Shown piece after piece: positions 1 to 12,395 of a stretch of 64,000 nt of DNA. This stretch comes from Saururus chinensis (lineage: Eukaryota > Streptophyta > Magnoliopsida > Piperales > Saururaceae). Within the stretch, counting starts at the first letter, position 1, and the number at the start of each line of letters is the position of its first letter. Where the stretch lies: the NCBI GenBank assembly GCA_035235625.1, contig CP141146.1, positions 26,034,501 to 26,098,500 on the forward strand. Reading direction: 5' to 3'. The translations under genes were made by a program, and so were the position numbers. The notes under the pieces are model-generated. The model did no database searches, was not told the origin of the DNA, and worked only from the letters and a program-made list of their open reading frames with translations.

Positions 1-2150
1 TTCATTCTTTCTTCCGGAGAAGTTTTTGGAGTCATTCTGAGTCTGTTTTCTTCCGTTCAAAAAACATTATTAGCTAATTCGAGGGTGTTCTACGCAATGG
101 AAACATCCATTCTTCGAGTTAGCGACCCTATATAGGGGAAATGTCCCGGGGGAAAGGGAGGTTTTGTCTGTCACCTACAGGCACGTGAAGGGTAAAGTAT
201 CTCCGAGTAAGGGAAGATTTTGTCTGTCACCTACGGACGTGTTGTGAGAAAAGTGTCCCAAGCTAAGGGGAGGATCTGTCCGTAGCCTACGGGCATGAAA
301 AGAGAAAAATGTTCCGGGTCAATGGGAGGTTCTATCTGTAGCCTATGGGCACGGAAAGAAAAAATTGTTCCGAGTCAAGGGGAGGTTCTGTCTGTAGCCT
401 ACGAGCACGGAAAAAGAGTTTCTGGAGTCGATATGAGTCCATTTTCTTTCGTTCAAGAGGTGTTCTTACCTAAATCGAGCGTGATGGACGTTGTGACAGG
501 GTTATTTTCCTGGTTGGAGACCTCTAGAACCCCAGAAGTGGACATCCAATTTCTTGGTGCCAGTTTATCAGTTTCAAACTCGCACGGAGAGCGAGGTAGG
601 GGCTTTTATCCTTTCTTAAGGCATGATTATAAACTTTGGTTGTGTTTTTAACTTATTATTTATCTGACTCTCGCATGTTATGCGTTAGAGATTACTTTCA
701 AGTTATGATTTATGATTTCTGCACATATATTTGATATGTCAAATGGTTAATCGTTGAGATAGAATATGATTTATATATCGTATGTTTATAAGCTATTATG
801 TATATTATGGAAGTGGATATGTTTTATATATTGCATGCTTTACGATTGCCTCATATATGATAGTTTAATTGAATGTTTATCCGTGGATTTTGACATATAT
901 TATACACATTGGATTGTGTGCGATAGAGACAAACTAGCTTCGCCACTGTTTTAATTGTGAATGAATACAATATATTTGAAAGACGGTTTTAGAGGACTCA
1001 TCCTTGTTGAAATGAGGATTTTCAATATTATTTTTGAAAAGATGGATAAGCATGGTGATCAAGTCACTAAAGCAGGACAAAGAATGGGTAATTGTCTCAT
1101 TGGAATGAGCGACCAACCTTGCCTTTGTAGTCGTTGACAGTGACACTCCCATGACTTATAGAGGCGGAGCTAGGGTTTTCAAAAGGATAAACATTGGGAT
1201 ATAATGTTTTAAAAGAAAACAACCCTTTTTGGAGTTTGGGAACTCTAGATATTTTGATTGAGTCTAGGACTCAAGATTATGAGTCTGGGACTCAAGACTA
1301 TGAGTCTGGGACTCATGAGTGTTTTGGTTGTCTGGAGCTATTGTTGGGCCCCCCGATAGAGCTCCGTTGACTAGTTAAGGGCACAATTAATCCGTTTCGG
1401 AATCGGATGCACGATACCTATTCTAGACTGGTGAGCCCCTAACGAAGGGTAAGACCCCTAATTAACCCCTAACAAATGGCACATATCAAGGCTACACGCG
1501 CTAGAGTAGAGATTATCATGGGAAGACTCTCTACTCTCTGGATCCCGGTGCCCCATGAGCACGGGTGGCTCTTCTATCCACAAGCACGAAATATTTTGAG
1601 ATGATCTGTGGAAGACTAAGAGGTCGCTGCTTTATACCCGCATCAAATTCCTATTAATAATATATGTCTGGGACATTTGTAGTAACACGCAAGAGCTTAC
1701 AAGCTCTAGAAGCATCTTTGATGCATAGGAAGAAGCACTAGGGGTGGTTTTGGGTGAGAGACACACCCTGTTTTCATGAAAAATATTCTATATGATCTGT
1801 GCTGTGAAACTGCCATTTGTTTATTTATGCCTGATTGTATAAACTCCCCTATTGGGTATTTTAAAATACTCACCACCCCCAGACTTTGCAAGACTCGACG
1901 AAGCTTAGTGTGTGGGTAGAAGGGCCTACTCCAAGTTTTGTCGATGTGATTTAAAGGATTTCAACCACACCGAAACAAGTAAGAACTCTCATTATTTTTC
2001 TCTTATGTGTTTGTACACAGACCATGGTTCATGGGGATATTATTATTTTATTATTGCATATGGCGAACGGCTCTAGCCGTGGGCCCGGGTAAGCTTCGAT
2101 ATTTTTATGAAAAGAAATTTTATATGCTTCCAAAATCTCGGGGCGCAACA
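1..2150 (+). mobile_element. Long LTR piece (family Y), 5' end outside the window
   Basis: This stretch ends in a typical LTR terminus (GGGGCGCAACA) at 2150. It resembles the complete solo LTR at 22636-24811: both contain the block about a 'tctacgcaatgga' motif followed by repeats of a 'ggggaggttctg' type. It is followed directly by CTAAC. In the related LTR copy at 51175-57058 the same site reads 'cctctaacacactg', so this piece appears to have inserted at a CTAAC target inside the LTR at 2151-4347. No gag or pol coding is seen. A solo LTR is likely, of a Ty3/gypsy-type family (inference). It is a fossil. Confidence 0.6.
155..430 (+). repeat. Five diverged ~55-bp tandem repeats inside the LTR
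   Basis: A 'gggaggttttgtctgtcacc'-like block recurs at about 157, 211, 267, 324 and 381, each copy followed by a 'gggcacg' or similar stretch and 'aaaatgttccgagt'. Spacing is 54-57 bp. Related repeats occur in the second family Y LTR near 23300-23900, so the array belongs to the LTR. The ORF at 295-651 is a by-product of this array and is not called as a gene. Confidence 0.65.
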
Positions 2151-4347
2151 CTAACACACTATCACAACCATGCTTATTGATAAATCAACCCTGCTTAATC
2201 GGCCGAAGCTTAAGCACTCCTTGCTCACTCTAGACAATCCCCAAATTAGAAAGTCTGAAGGAATTACGCAGTTTGGATAAATTACGTAATAGGGAAGATT
2301 ACTCCCTAGTAAGCAAGTGCACTCAGCTACACTAGCTTAGATTCTTTAGGGTCCAGATGGTCTCAATAATTTTAGTCTCCTTATAGCATTGCCGCTCTTC
2401 TCAACCTGGGGAGGAAAACTCGTCCTCAAGGGACGTAAAATCTCATCCTTTCGGATGTAAAACCGAATTGACAAGCCTCCGATTGATTAACCCGACAAAC
2501 AATATTACACAATTGCATCTAATCGATCAACCATAGCTAATCTTGATAAAATCTCATTTGTAATTCCATCTCATGATGCATGCAACGTGGTACATACGTG
2601 AGCAATAGCTACATGAATCCTAATTCATGAAACATGCTCCCAACAGCCATACATGCATTATTTCTAATCATAAGTGTTAAGTAATCACCATAATTACCCC
2701 CACACGTGTGTGTACATGGTAGTAACATTCAAGCATAAGCATATGGATATGCATTGTGAACAACCCATCAACATATTACACACATGCTTATTGAAACTAA
2801 ATCATGGCTCCTTACAGAAATCATGGGTGAAAACTATTGAAAAATATAATTCGAGTCAAATACAACCTCACACTAGATTTATGTAAGCATATTTATTACT
2901 GCACTTAAAGCTAGACATGGCACCATCATTCACCCATAAATTAATCATAATATGTGAAGACATACAAATCCATTCTCATGCTATAATCTTGTTGGAATCA
3001 TACTTAAAATATGAAGAATCACTCAATACAGATTCAAGATAAGAGATCATAACATGTTTAACCGAATATGTAATCCACTTCACATTTGAACATCATCATA
3101 GCTCTCAACATTATGTCCATGTCCTCACAATAGCATTTCCAAGTAAAAATCACTCACCATGATTATTATAAATGATAGTTAAGAAGTAGATATGAAAATG
3201 GTAAAAAAATGACCCAAGTGGCAAAACTACCATTTGGGCGTTCGATCGGCTTGTATGGCCATTTGAATGCCAACACAGTGGCTCTGGTTCGTCTTCTTCC
3301 TTTTGAACCCAAAATCGAAACTTTACAAAATCACCACAAACATTCAAATCTCACACTCAAACATCATCATAATAAATCCTATGCCATTTATAAACAAAAA
3401 CACGAAGAAATCGCAAGAAAGATTAAACTTTTCTTAATCCGCCATAGCTCAACTCCATGCAAACCCACTTAAAACTTTACCAAAACTCAAATCTGAAAAC
3501 ACATACCTATTTTAGGAGAAATGCCTTACCTTCATTGTGCTTCTTGACTTGTAATCAACACTCCAACTCCTTCAAAATCCTACCCACAATAGGGTTTTGA
3601 TGATACTTGCATAAATCTGCTTAATAATGCTTAAATCACTTGAAAACTTGTAGATCTAGGGTTTATTTATTTCAAAAACAAAACTTCTTCCATAGAGGTT
3701 TGAAATAGGGGTCAAAATCAAAAGTTTTAGAGGTAAAAATCAAGATTAATCCTTGGCAAAATATGAGATTTTAAAAATTTAGGAAAAAACCCTAGGTAAT
3801 TAGTGGAAAATTAAGCTAATATTTACCTTAATTACCTTTCCTTCTTTAAAAATGTGGATTAGGGCCTCCTAGGCTCCAGATCCCAGCCCTTCCCAATTGG
3901 AAATGTGGTTGTGCTATTCTATTTATAGTAGGTATTGGGGTAGACCTAATAAGAATGTAGGGTACAAATAGAATTTAACACTAAAAATAGAAATTTTGTT
4001 TATTTTAAGCCCAAAATGAAGTCTAAAAATTTTGAAACCTTTAATACCTAATATAAGATGTTTTTAGGGTCTTATGGGACCCATCATCTTAATTTATGAA
4101 TGTGGGGCCCATGGCAGGTCCATCCTCATAATTTTTTAAAACATAATAAAAAATTCTAAAAATTTTAGAAAAATTTAAATTGACTTATCTTAACATAAAT
4201 ACCATCAAAGTGAGGAAAATTTTGTTTGAAGCCTTAGTTAACCACCTTAAATTTAAAAATAAGTTAAAATTGACCAAATTAACATTAAACCATACAATAA
4301 CAACTAAATAAAATTAAATAAACCGGTTAGAGTTTAAGGATCTTACA
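2151..4347 (-). mobile_element. Long LTR piece (family X), interrupted by the family Y LTR
   Basis: The segment is similar along its length to the LTRs at 51175-57058 and 53618-56630. Shared blocks include 'gtctcaataattttagtctcc', 'aaatcatgggtgaaaac' and the terminus 'aaccggtt...ggatcttaca'. Read on the minus strand it would begin TGTAAGATCC, a common start for plant gypsy-type LTRs. Its other end lies beyond the left edge because another LTR is inserted in it. No coding domains are seen. It is an old fossil. Confidence 0.65.
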
Positions 4348-6398
4348 CATGAGAGCCCTTAATATTTAATATCACACATGTTATCACCATTAGTGTTAGT
4401 GATACTGATGCTAACATAAGTTAACATGTGCGTCGTCAATTTTGTGATAAAAGACTCCCGTACATAACTTATGCTAAGTTTATTATTAATGAGAGAAGAT
4501 TCTTTTCCTATCCCGAACACAAATTATTGCAAAACTCGGTTTTTCTAGTAATAGTTTATCAATCAGCTCATTATTGGGCTTCTCAATGCCTACAATATCC
4601 GAGTATGTCCAATGTTAGAGTACTAGATGAACATAGGCTTAGTTTGTCATTAAGTGTCACATGAAGCATTTCAGCTGGTGACTCAAATGACTAAAGATGT
4701 AGTAGCTAACATGGTTTTCCTCTCTACAATTCTATAAAATAGGCTCTTGATCCTTTTAATTTATGTGTCGATTCTATTTCGTTCTCTCCTATGTGCCTTA
4801 TGCAGCTAGGCCGACTATGCTACAACCGGCAACTCTAGTCAAACCTCTGGTATCCTCTCCATCGTCTATATCAGCCACAAGAAGCAACTCAACATCCTCC
4901 ACATGCATGTTGCCTTCTGCGCCATGCATCAATTATTAGCATGACCCCCACAACTGCTGGTGCAAGTTTCTTTTTGACTTCATCAATGTCTTCCATTATG
5001 CTTCTCTATACAAGACTAGAGGTTATGCTATGACAATGAGCCCAGTATAAGAAATGTCTAATATAAGGTACTGACACTAATGTGCACTAGTATGTGCACC
5101 ATAAATTTTAAATATTAAAGGTTCTCATGCATTCTTTATGCTGAGCTTTTGACACTAATGTGCACTAGTATGTGCACTATAAATTTTAAATATCAAAGGT
5201 TCTCATTCATTCTTTATGTTGAGCTTGTCAAAGGGATAAAAAACTCTTCTCAATTACATCTGTGTGCAGACTTTGGTGTTGGTTTTAATATACCACATGT
5301 TTAATAGAATATCCCACTGAAGTGTATGCTTTAGTTTTTTTTTTTAAGAGTCGTGCTTAAGTCTTGAGGGGGGGAATGAAAGGTTTTCTCTGCTATTATA
5401 CCAACCCGGGCCAACTTGACTGACCCGCCGGTTGGACTGAGTTAACTCGACCCAACTACCAATCCAGTTCAGTGCCGGGTTGCCTTAAAAAACACAACCC
5501 GAGCCAAGCGGAGCCCGTCCCCCCTGCTGTCTGCCCAACCCAATTTCTCTCCTCCGCAATTCCCAATTATCTGACTTCTGAGTCTTCCATTTAGACACCG
5601 TCTTCCCGGCCATCCGGCGTGCCCCTTCGAAGTTCCATCTCCTTTGCCATCGGCCCCCACCTGATTTCTCCCTTTTCCATTCCCGGTTTTCTTCCGTCCA
5701 AGACCAAGTTTTTCCCTCCTTCCCCCGTGCCTCCTGTCAAGGTTTCATGCGGTCTCCCACTGTAAGAGCACGAGACTCAATTTGACTACAGTTGTCTCAT
5801 GAAGAGCATCCTTTTTGGTGACAGGGGTATGTGATCCTCGGTTTCAAGGTTTTCCCATTCTAATGCGTGTGTGCTTTCTGCATTTGATCTCAACTATTTG
5901 TCTGGTTGCGGTTTTTTTATGTGACATTCTGATTAATTATCTGCTCATTGTTTATCTCTGGATTTTGCGTGTCATTTAGTTGGTTGGTTTTCGGAGCCGG
6001 CTATTTTATTTACACAATGTATGATTTTTTAATAAAAGACTTGTTTTTTCTACGTCTCATATTAATGATTATATTTTAAAAAATAATAATTTTTATTAAA
6101 TAAATAAATTTATATTTAATAGAAGAAAAAAAAGTTTAAAATATTTTTTAAAATATAAATTTATTTAAATTAAATAAATTTTTTTATTAAATGAAGATAT
6201 TAATTTAAGATTGGTGAGGAGGGAAAGATGAGAACTGGGAAGAAGGTTAGACGTTAGCAACCGGGTCAAGCCAAACCGACCCAGCCAAAAATATGAGTCA
6301 AAATAGCCGGGCCGGTTTTAAAAACATGGCTCAAAACAGCGGGACTCCATTCCTGTAACAATAAGAAAACCGCTAACCCAGGCGCACGGGCGACACCG
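4348..6398. other. Intergenic, no recognised gene
   Basis: Mostly AT-rich. A 78-amino-acid reading frame at 4428-4664 has no family I recognise. A 78-bp tandem duplication lies at 5073-5228. A pyrimidine-rich stretch at 5500-5760 resembles a 5' leader but leads into no recognisable coding exon. GC-rich 'cccgggcc/ccgacccgg' blocks at 5398-5470 and 6240-6320 could be ends of a small transposon, but I could not show a target duplication. Confidence 0.5.
5073..5228. repeat. 78-bp tandem duplication
   Basis: Two adjacent copies of a block beginning 'gacactaatgtgcactag' start at 5073 and 5151. They differ at only a few positions (for example 'gcacc' versus 'gcact', 'atatt' versus 'atatc'). Confidence 0.85.
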
Positions 6399-9300
6399 AT
6401 GCCGCCTTGTGCCGCTCTTGGTCTGCGCCTACTGCTCTGCGGCCGCTCTCGCCTTATCGCCTTCCCTTCGCCCTGGCTCTCATGGCCGACACCCCCGGCT
6501 CCTCCGCTTCCTTCTCCGCCTCTGCCCACCCCAGAAGAAGGCACCTTCACCCATCTTCTTCTTTCCTGTTGTATCTCACTCTCCGCTGTAGCAATTCGCC
6601 CTCTAATCTGTTGTACTTGTTTCTTTTCGCTTCTGTGTTTCAGTTGCAGGGGACGAGGTTCGGACTCTGCTGGATTTCAGATCGGAGAAAACCGACAGAG
6701 GGGTCGCGGCGGCAGCGGTGGGGGAGGGAGAGACGGTAAAATGGATAGGATTGATGCTCTCGGAAGATTGTTGTAATGAGTTTGTTAATTGTAGTTTGTT
6801 TATTTGTGTACTTTACTGTTTTAGTTTTATTTTGTATATGTTCACATTCCGGTTTGTATGTTTTAGAACTCGGGTGCTTCGGCATATGGCTTCCCAGCTG
6901 AATTTGGATATGAGGAGTAATGGGTATGTCCGCGTGAGAGATTTGCTGCAATAGAACTTGACCACCTTTGCCAACGTTCGGCTAAGATCCCACACTATAG
7001 AGGATAGTCGTGAGGTAAATTCCTTTTTTTATTTTTTACGTTGCAACTATTGGGCATTGCTTCTGCTTGTTATATTGCTTCAGTTCTAAACGAAGTTTAT
7101 AATGATAAATTGGTTGTACCCTCTATTTTGTGTTCTTTTCCTTTTAAACTCGATGGGATATGAATGATGCTAAATTTGTCACACACTTGTTTCATAGGCT
7201 GTTAGAAGGGACAATAAGCAGCGGTTTGGTCTCTTGGAAGAGGATGGAGAGCTGTTTATTCGCGCAAGCCAGGGGCACACAGTAACGGTAATATTCTTTT
7301 TGGTTAAATGTATGACGTTTCATGCAATGGAAATTTGGTTGCAATTGTGGGTCACTTTTAGTTAATGGCTTAGTGCATGAGCTAAATTACTTACAATGAA
7401 CGCTTGAGAAGGCAGAGTAAGTGATCTATGAGTTGTGAGTTAATGCCGTCATCCAGCATTTGTACCTCAGAGTTATCTTTATTTCTGTTTAGTGTGACCA
7501 GAAACTAATGTGAATTTCATTTATCAATTAGTCCAAGCAACTTGATTAACTAGTTACATTGTTAGGATGATCTACATGATTGTCTCTTGTCCACATTCTA
7601 ATGTAAATTAACAACTTACGATTGGCTATCAATCCATTATGACTGGATTTCCACAGTTTCTGTTGCAATGGGTTCTAGTTGGTTGTAGCTAGTGATGTTT
7701 TCTACCCTTCTTCCATTTGGAAATATTAAAGATATTTGGTAACATAGTTTTAATAAGATGATGGGATGATTTTAATCAGTATACTTTTTAAGGGCATTCC
7801 TTCTGTCTTTTGTTTAGTGCTACCTGAAGAAAATTATTGTTCTCTGATACTTTTTGTTACTTATCTTTTCTTTTACTTCTTGGACAACATTTATCTCATA
7901 AACTATTGTTTGGTGTAACCCTTTTGGGCTTTAGGTTGTTGAATCTGAAAGCTTGCTAAATCCCATACTTTTGGCCGATGAAATTGCAGGTAAAATTGGC
8001 ATAGGCTTTCAATTATTCTTCAAAAACAAAAAAATTATTGCTAACATAGACTCTAATTTATTTCATACTAGTTTGTGTGCATGGAACCTATAGAAGAAAT
8101 CTGGATCCAATTCCGGAGTCTGGTCTTAAACGTATGAAGAGGTTACATGTTCATTTTTCAAGTGGCTTGCCGACTGATGGTGAAGTAATAAGTGGTATGT
8201 GGGTTTGAGTTTTCAATATTAATCAGCTATTCGGTGTTTTGAGAGAGTCTTGCTCTGGCATTAGAAATTCAGTATATTTACACTGGAAAAACCCTCTTCA
8301 AATGTCTATTTGGCTCATATTCAAGCAATCCCAGATTTGCTTCAATTAGATCACTGATAGTTGAGATCATGCTATTACTTTAGTAAGCGACATACTTTTT
8401 TGCGCTAGTCATGGTCATTATTCTTACCTTCACTTTTTACTAGGATGCTTGATACTTGAAAGAAAACCCCTTTTGATTTTAGATACTAACTGCAATTGTG
8501 TAGAATATCAAAATGCTGTTTGCATGGATGATTTTAGCATGCAGTTAAAGTTGTCATTTGCTTGTGGTCTTTCACTTCAAAGTGCACTTGTTTAGAAATT
8601 CATTATATTCAGATTCTAAATACCATTTCTGCTTGAATGATATACAATAATAGGCAGTGTTATTTGCTAACTGTGTGTGGTTTTGATAATTTTCATGGCT
8701 AATTGCGAACTTCTGAAAGAGGAAGCAACGTCATGTTTTCTAGCTTCAAATAGTACATATATTTTATTCATTTTACACTAATATTTAATCTTCATATGCC
8801 AATGCTAAGAACATTTAAGTGGATGATGCAACATTGTTATAGTTTATCCTGAGACATTACAAATTTATTTCTCTTGTCAAGGTTTCCAATTTGGTACATG
8901 TAAAATGAGAAGAGTAGTTTTAAACGGGATGTGCATTATGTGATACTCTATTTATTATAATTATAATCATAATTAAGTAGCATATTTTCCCAGCAATTTG
9001 GGGTCGTTGACATGGATCTTATGCCTCCATTTTAGTTTGTTCTGTGTTAACTCTTTTGTAAGAGATAACATAGTTGTCTCTTTTCTTATTAACTCCATTT
9101 AAGTTCTCTTAGGTCTCCCTCTCCCTCTTTTGTCATTATTTACATAGATCCTTTTCAACCTTCTTACTGGGGCATGTTGGTCTTCTTTGTATGTGATATA
9201 TTATATATATTTTAAGAAAATTTTCTAAACAAAGCTAGTAGGCCACTTCATAGGTTGCAAGTTATTACTATTAATAATAATATTATTTTGGATCAGTAGT

Positions 9301-9856
9301 AAATAATGGTAGCATCAGTGCTCCCGAGAATTGAGCTATTATCATTGTCTCTTCTTAAAAAATTCACGTTACAATCCACTGTATGCATCACTACAATTAA
9401 TTTGGGGGGCCCACCATGTAAAACCATGGTAGTGATTCATACATTGGGTAGTGCATAATCAGTAGCACTTGTATCTCCCATGAACTCAATTTGTCATTTA
9501 TGCGGCAAATTTCAGATGTGTTTTTCTATTTTCAATTTTCTTCTGACATTTTTCATTTCCAGGCATGCGAAGGGATGTGAATGTATTGGTTTTCATAGAT
9601 GTAAGAAAAGCATTAGAAGGTATCCTTCTTAAGAATCCTGGACTGATAGATTTTGATGGTTTCACGCTTTTATTCACAAACCTTATATATTATGTTTTTT
9701 CCATGTTCTCCTTTCTCTAAAGAGGGCGTGAAGCTCTACATTTTGGACAACAAAGTGATTTTGACTGAGGGTTTTGATGGAGTTGTTCCAGTCAGATTCT
9801 TCTAGAAAATAGAAACTTGGCTAGGAAGGCAACTGATACCATTTCAATCACAGTGA
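6399..9856 (+). pseudogene. TPT1: tRNA 2'-phosphotransferase (TPT1/KptA family), broken copy
   Basis: Tpt1 transfers the splice-junction 2'-phosphate of ligated tRNA to NAD+, the last step of tRNA splicing. Exons read from the sequence: ..-6772, 6867-7014, 7198-7287, 7935-7989, 8072-8194, 9563-9619 and 9723-9856, all with GT/AG introns in phase. Family blocks appear in order: LLTRVLRHMASQLNL, NGYVRVRDLL, TFANVRLRSHT, NKQRFGLLEEDGELFIRA, SQGHTVTV, VCVHGTYRRNLD, GLKRMKRLHVHFSSGLP, GMRRDVNVLVFIDVRKAL, LTEGFDGVVPV. The LRH, QGH and RRD catalytic-core motifs remain. Two in-frame TAG codons break it: 6952-6954 in exon 2, where relatives have a sense codon after DLL, and 9803-9805 near the C-terminus, where Gln is usual. 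The family reading otherwise runs to the TGA at 9854-9856. The true start is unclear; 6399 opens the longest frame into exon 1, and MDRIDALGRLL at 6741 is the first part that resembles relatives. The intact splice sites suggest recent loss or an expressed truncated form. Confidence 0.85.
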
Positions 9857-11050
9857 AGTACAGGATAAGGATAGTTCTCAAGATTGTGTGGCTCAGTTGA
9901 TAAGTTGCATGTAATTTGTACCATGAGAGTAAACTTTTTTCGATGATGGAGAAAAAGCTCAAATAAAAAAGAAATTAAATTGATTGGGCTTGTGCAAAAA
10001 TTAATCCAGTCCTGGTTTGATGAAGAGTAGCGGGAGACTTCATACCAAGCATGTGTATGAAGTTAATTTTTTGTATGAATTTCAGCATGAGTTGGGCTTG
10101 TGCAAAAATTAATCCAGTCCTAGTTTGATGAAGAGTAGCGAGAGACTTCATACCAAGCATGTGTATGAAGTTAATTTTTTGTATGAATTTCAGCATGAGT
10201 TGAGTCCTTAATGTTCTTGTATTGTTTTTTCCATACTCCTTCTGTCTTATATTAATAGTTCCAATAGAAAAAAAATAGTGTTCTACATTAATTACTCCAT
10301 TTGGCTAATTTAAGTTGTTAGTTAGAGTCTCAAGAGCTTCTTAGATAAGTGGAAGGGCAATAGGAAGTCCATCAGATCGGCAATCCACTCAAGCCGGTTT
10401 TTGGAAGAATTTGGGGAGGGCGATGCTGGAGGTGGAGTAGAGGTAGCGGGTGACCTGGTAGCTAGGGTTGGCATGCTGAGGGACTCGAAGAAGCTGCAGC
10501 GATAGAACTTGCAGCTGCCGCAATAGCAAGAGCAGGGACCATAGTCTAAAAGCTTGCCATTGTTCGAATTGGGCGTTCTTGTGCAGACATCCAATGAAAT
10601 CAATGGAGTTGGAGACGAAGGAGAAGATCGAGGAGACGGTGCTGGTCTAAATCAACTCATAGCATGAACCGGAGCGTCTAAGTCGGGTAAGTGAACCATA
10701 ACTTAGCTAGAAGGGTAAAATAGTTATTTTATAGATGTTGGGATTTTCCCCCGATATGAAACTTGGTCCAGTTACTCTTTATGTTCCCTTGGGCATTATA
10801 TAAATTTTTTTTGAATTTATTTTTTACATACCTAAACCCTACTAAACCGGACGCGATTCAGTGGGTATTATATTTTTTTACTGAACTGGACCGGAATTAA
10901 TATTCAGTCTAGTCATCTTCTTCGCAGAACATTGTTCAGGGATAAAGATCCCCTATTCCAGTGGCTGACCTGTTTTAAGCTTTCTGCTTTTAAATTTCTT
11001 CAAGACCCTTATTGAATTGTTTCTAAGATTCTAATACTTGTATTTTTTAA
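9857..11050. other. Downstream flank of TPT1, no recognised gene apart from a duplication
   Basis: Holds the 108-bp tandem duplication and a 'tactccttctgtcttatattaatag' Stowaway-like end at about 10229 without a clear partner. A GC-rich stretch at 10330-10640 looks like an old exon but I recognise no protein in any frame. 10680-11050 is AT-rich with nothing identifiable. Confidence 0.4.
9985..10200. repeat. 108-bp tandem duplication, two copies
   Basis: The copies start at about 9985 and 10093 ('tgggcttgtgcaaaaatt'). Only two differences are visible (cctGgt/cctAgt and gcgGgag/gcgAgag). Because 108 is a multiple of three, the minus strand gives a 73-residue open frame made of two near-identical halves; I do not regard it as a gene. 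Confidence 0.9.
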
Positions 11051-12395
11051 TGTTAAAGAATAAATATTTACTCTAGATCATGCCAAAGAAGTTATTGATT
11101 TTACTCAGGCTGTAACATGATGCTGTCTAGTTCAACCCACTATGAATAAAGCCATTGAAACCTTCAACAAATGTTCCAAACAATCAAACTCGCACTGGAT
11201 GAAACAGAACATTGAAAAACATGAAACCTACAACAAGATTTCTGGCCAATCGAACCAACCACTGGACATGAAAAGAGCATCCATTGGGCTTAGAAATGTA
11301 GCATAAAAAAGATCTCCCAGTACTTGATTGCCTAGTTTCACTATCAATGTTATGAACCCAATTTTTTAATCAAATGTCCATGATTACTGCTCAGTTTCAA
11401 ATTTTTACTTAGAAATCACATGATTAAAGAATCCCAACTAGGAAGTTACCTAGGAACACAAGTTCTCTGTGTCGAAGTTCTTGGAAACAAAACTTCTTAT
11501 TTTAACCAGAGATGTTTTATGTGGGTGACAATTCATATCAGGCATAAAAGTTCTAAATAAAGCCTAATTAAGTAATCAGATACAATTTTATTAGTATTCA
11601 CAAGTCTAAGGAACCCAAACTAGGAAATAATTAGAACATAGTTTCAATAAAATAGGTAGGAAGAGCAAGAGATGATGAACACTTATGTAAAATAGCAACA
11701 ATGGACATAAGCACCAAAAGATCGCAGAGACGACTCTAGTCATACTGCACCAAGATCAAAGGATCACTAATAGAAACGTAAAAAAAACTAACTTACCTCA
11801 GTCTATTATGACTTCTCGTGGCCCCTTTTCTCAACAACCTTCATAAATTGTTTTAACATCACTCGGCTGAAGAGGATGACTTAGAAAATAGTCTTTCTTT
11901 CTACGGGTATTCCTCCTCTCTAATAAATTTGAATTCTCCTCTCCGTTTCTCTCTTTTTCTCCTCTTCTTAGGGCTAAAAATTTAGATCCCCTTCCATAAG
12001 CCTTAAGTAGCCTTTTTATAAGCATAAAGATTAGGATTTCTAATCCCCCTAAAATTTAGACCAAACCTCCTCAATAACCAATCTAATTGGGCATCTAACA
12101 ATTAATTTTACAACTCTAATTAATCGGGCCTATAAAATGACTTAAATAGCCCAAATACACGTTTAAATCGGGTAAATAGGCCCCATACAATATGTTCAAC
12201 TTCGAACAGTCATATCTCCTTCGTCTAAACTCCAATTTGTGCGTTCTTAGTGGTATTTTAAAATTCTTTCTGTCTAATTTCTAATCGCATTGGTTCAGCT
12301 AGAAATTCTATTTATTAAAGAAGTTATTCTACTACAATGGGTCAAACAACCTAATTTTCATGTATTTAACTTTTGAAACGTAGGATAAATCTTGG
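11051..12395 (+). mobile_element. LTR remnant (family H)
   Basis: The last ~240 bp (about 12160-12395) match 60670-60927 along their length. Shared blocks are 'cgggtaaat.ggcc', 'tatgctcaacttcgaa', 'gtcgtatctcc', 'aaagttattct' and 'cctaattttca'. At 60927 the matching terminus is 'cccgaacgtcaca', a plausible LTR end. The upstream part (11051-12160) is low-complexity, non-coding LTR-like sequence whose start I cannot place. The copy is a decayed fossil. Confidence 0.4.

Noticed and set aside
4428-4664. 78-residue frame after the first LTR
   Set aside because: No homologue recognised, no promoter or splice context, and frames of this length arise by chance here.
6952-9805. Possible UAG recoding because both breaks in TPT1 are TAG
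   Set aside because: The intact CKX gene uses standard signals and ends in TGA, plants use the standard code, and two TAGs are easily explained by decay.
9975-10196. 73-residue minus-strand frame with two repeated halves
   Set aside because: It follows from a 108-bp duplication whose length is a multiple of three; no start context, no homologue and no codon signal.
10322-10603. 93-residue minus-strand frame in a GC-rich patch
   Set aside because: I recognise no domain in this frame or in the opposite strand; kept only as a possible old exon in the flank entry.
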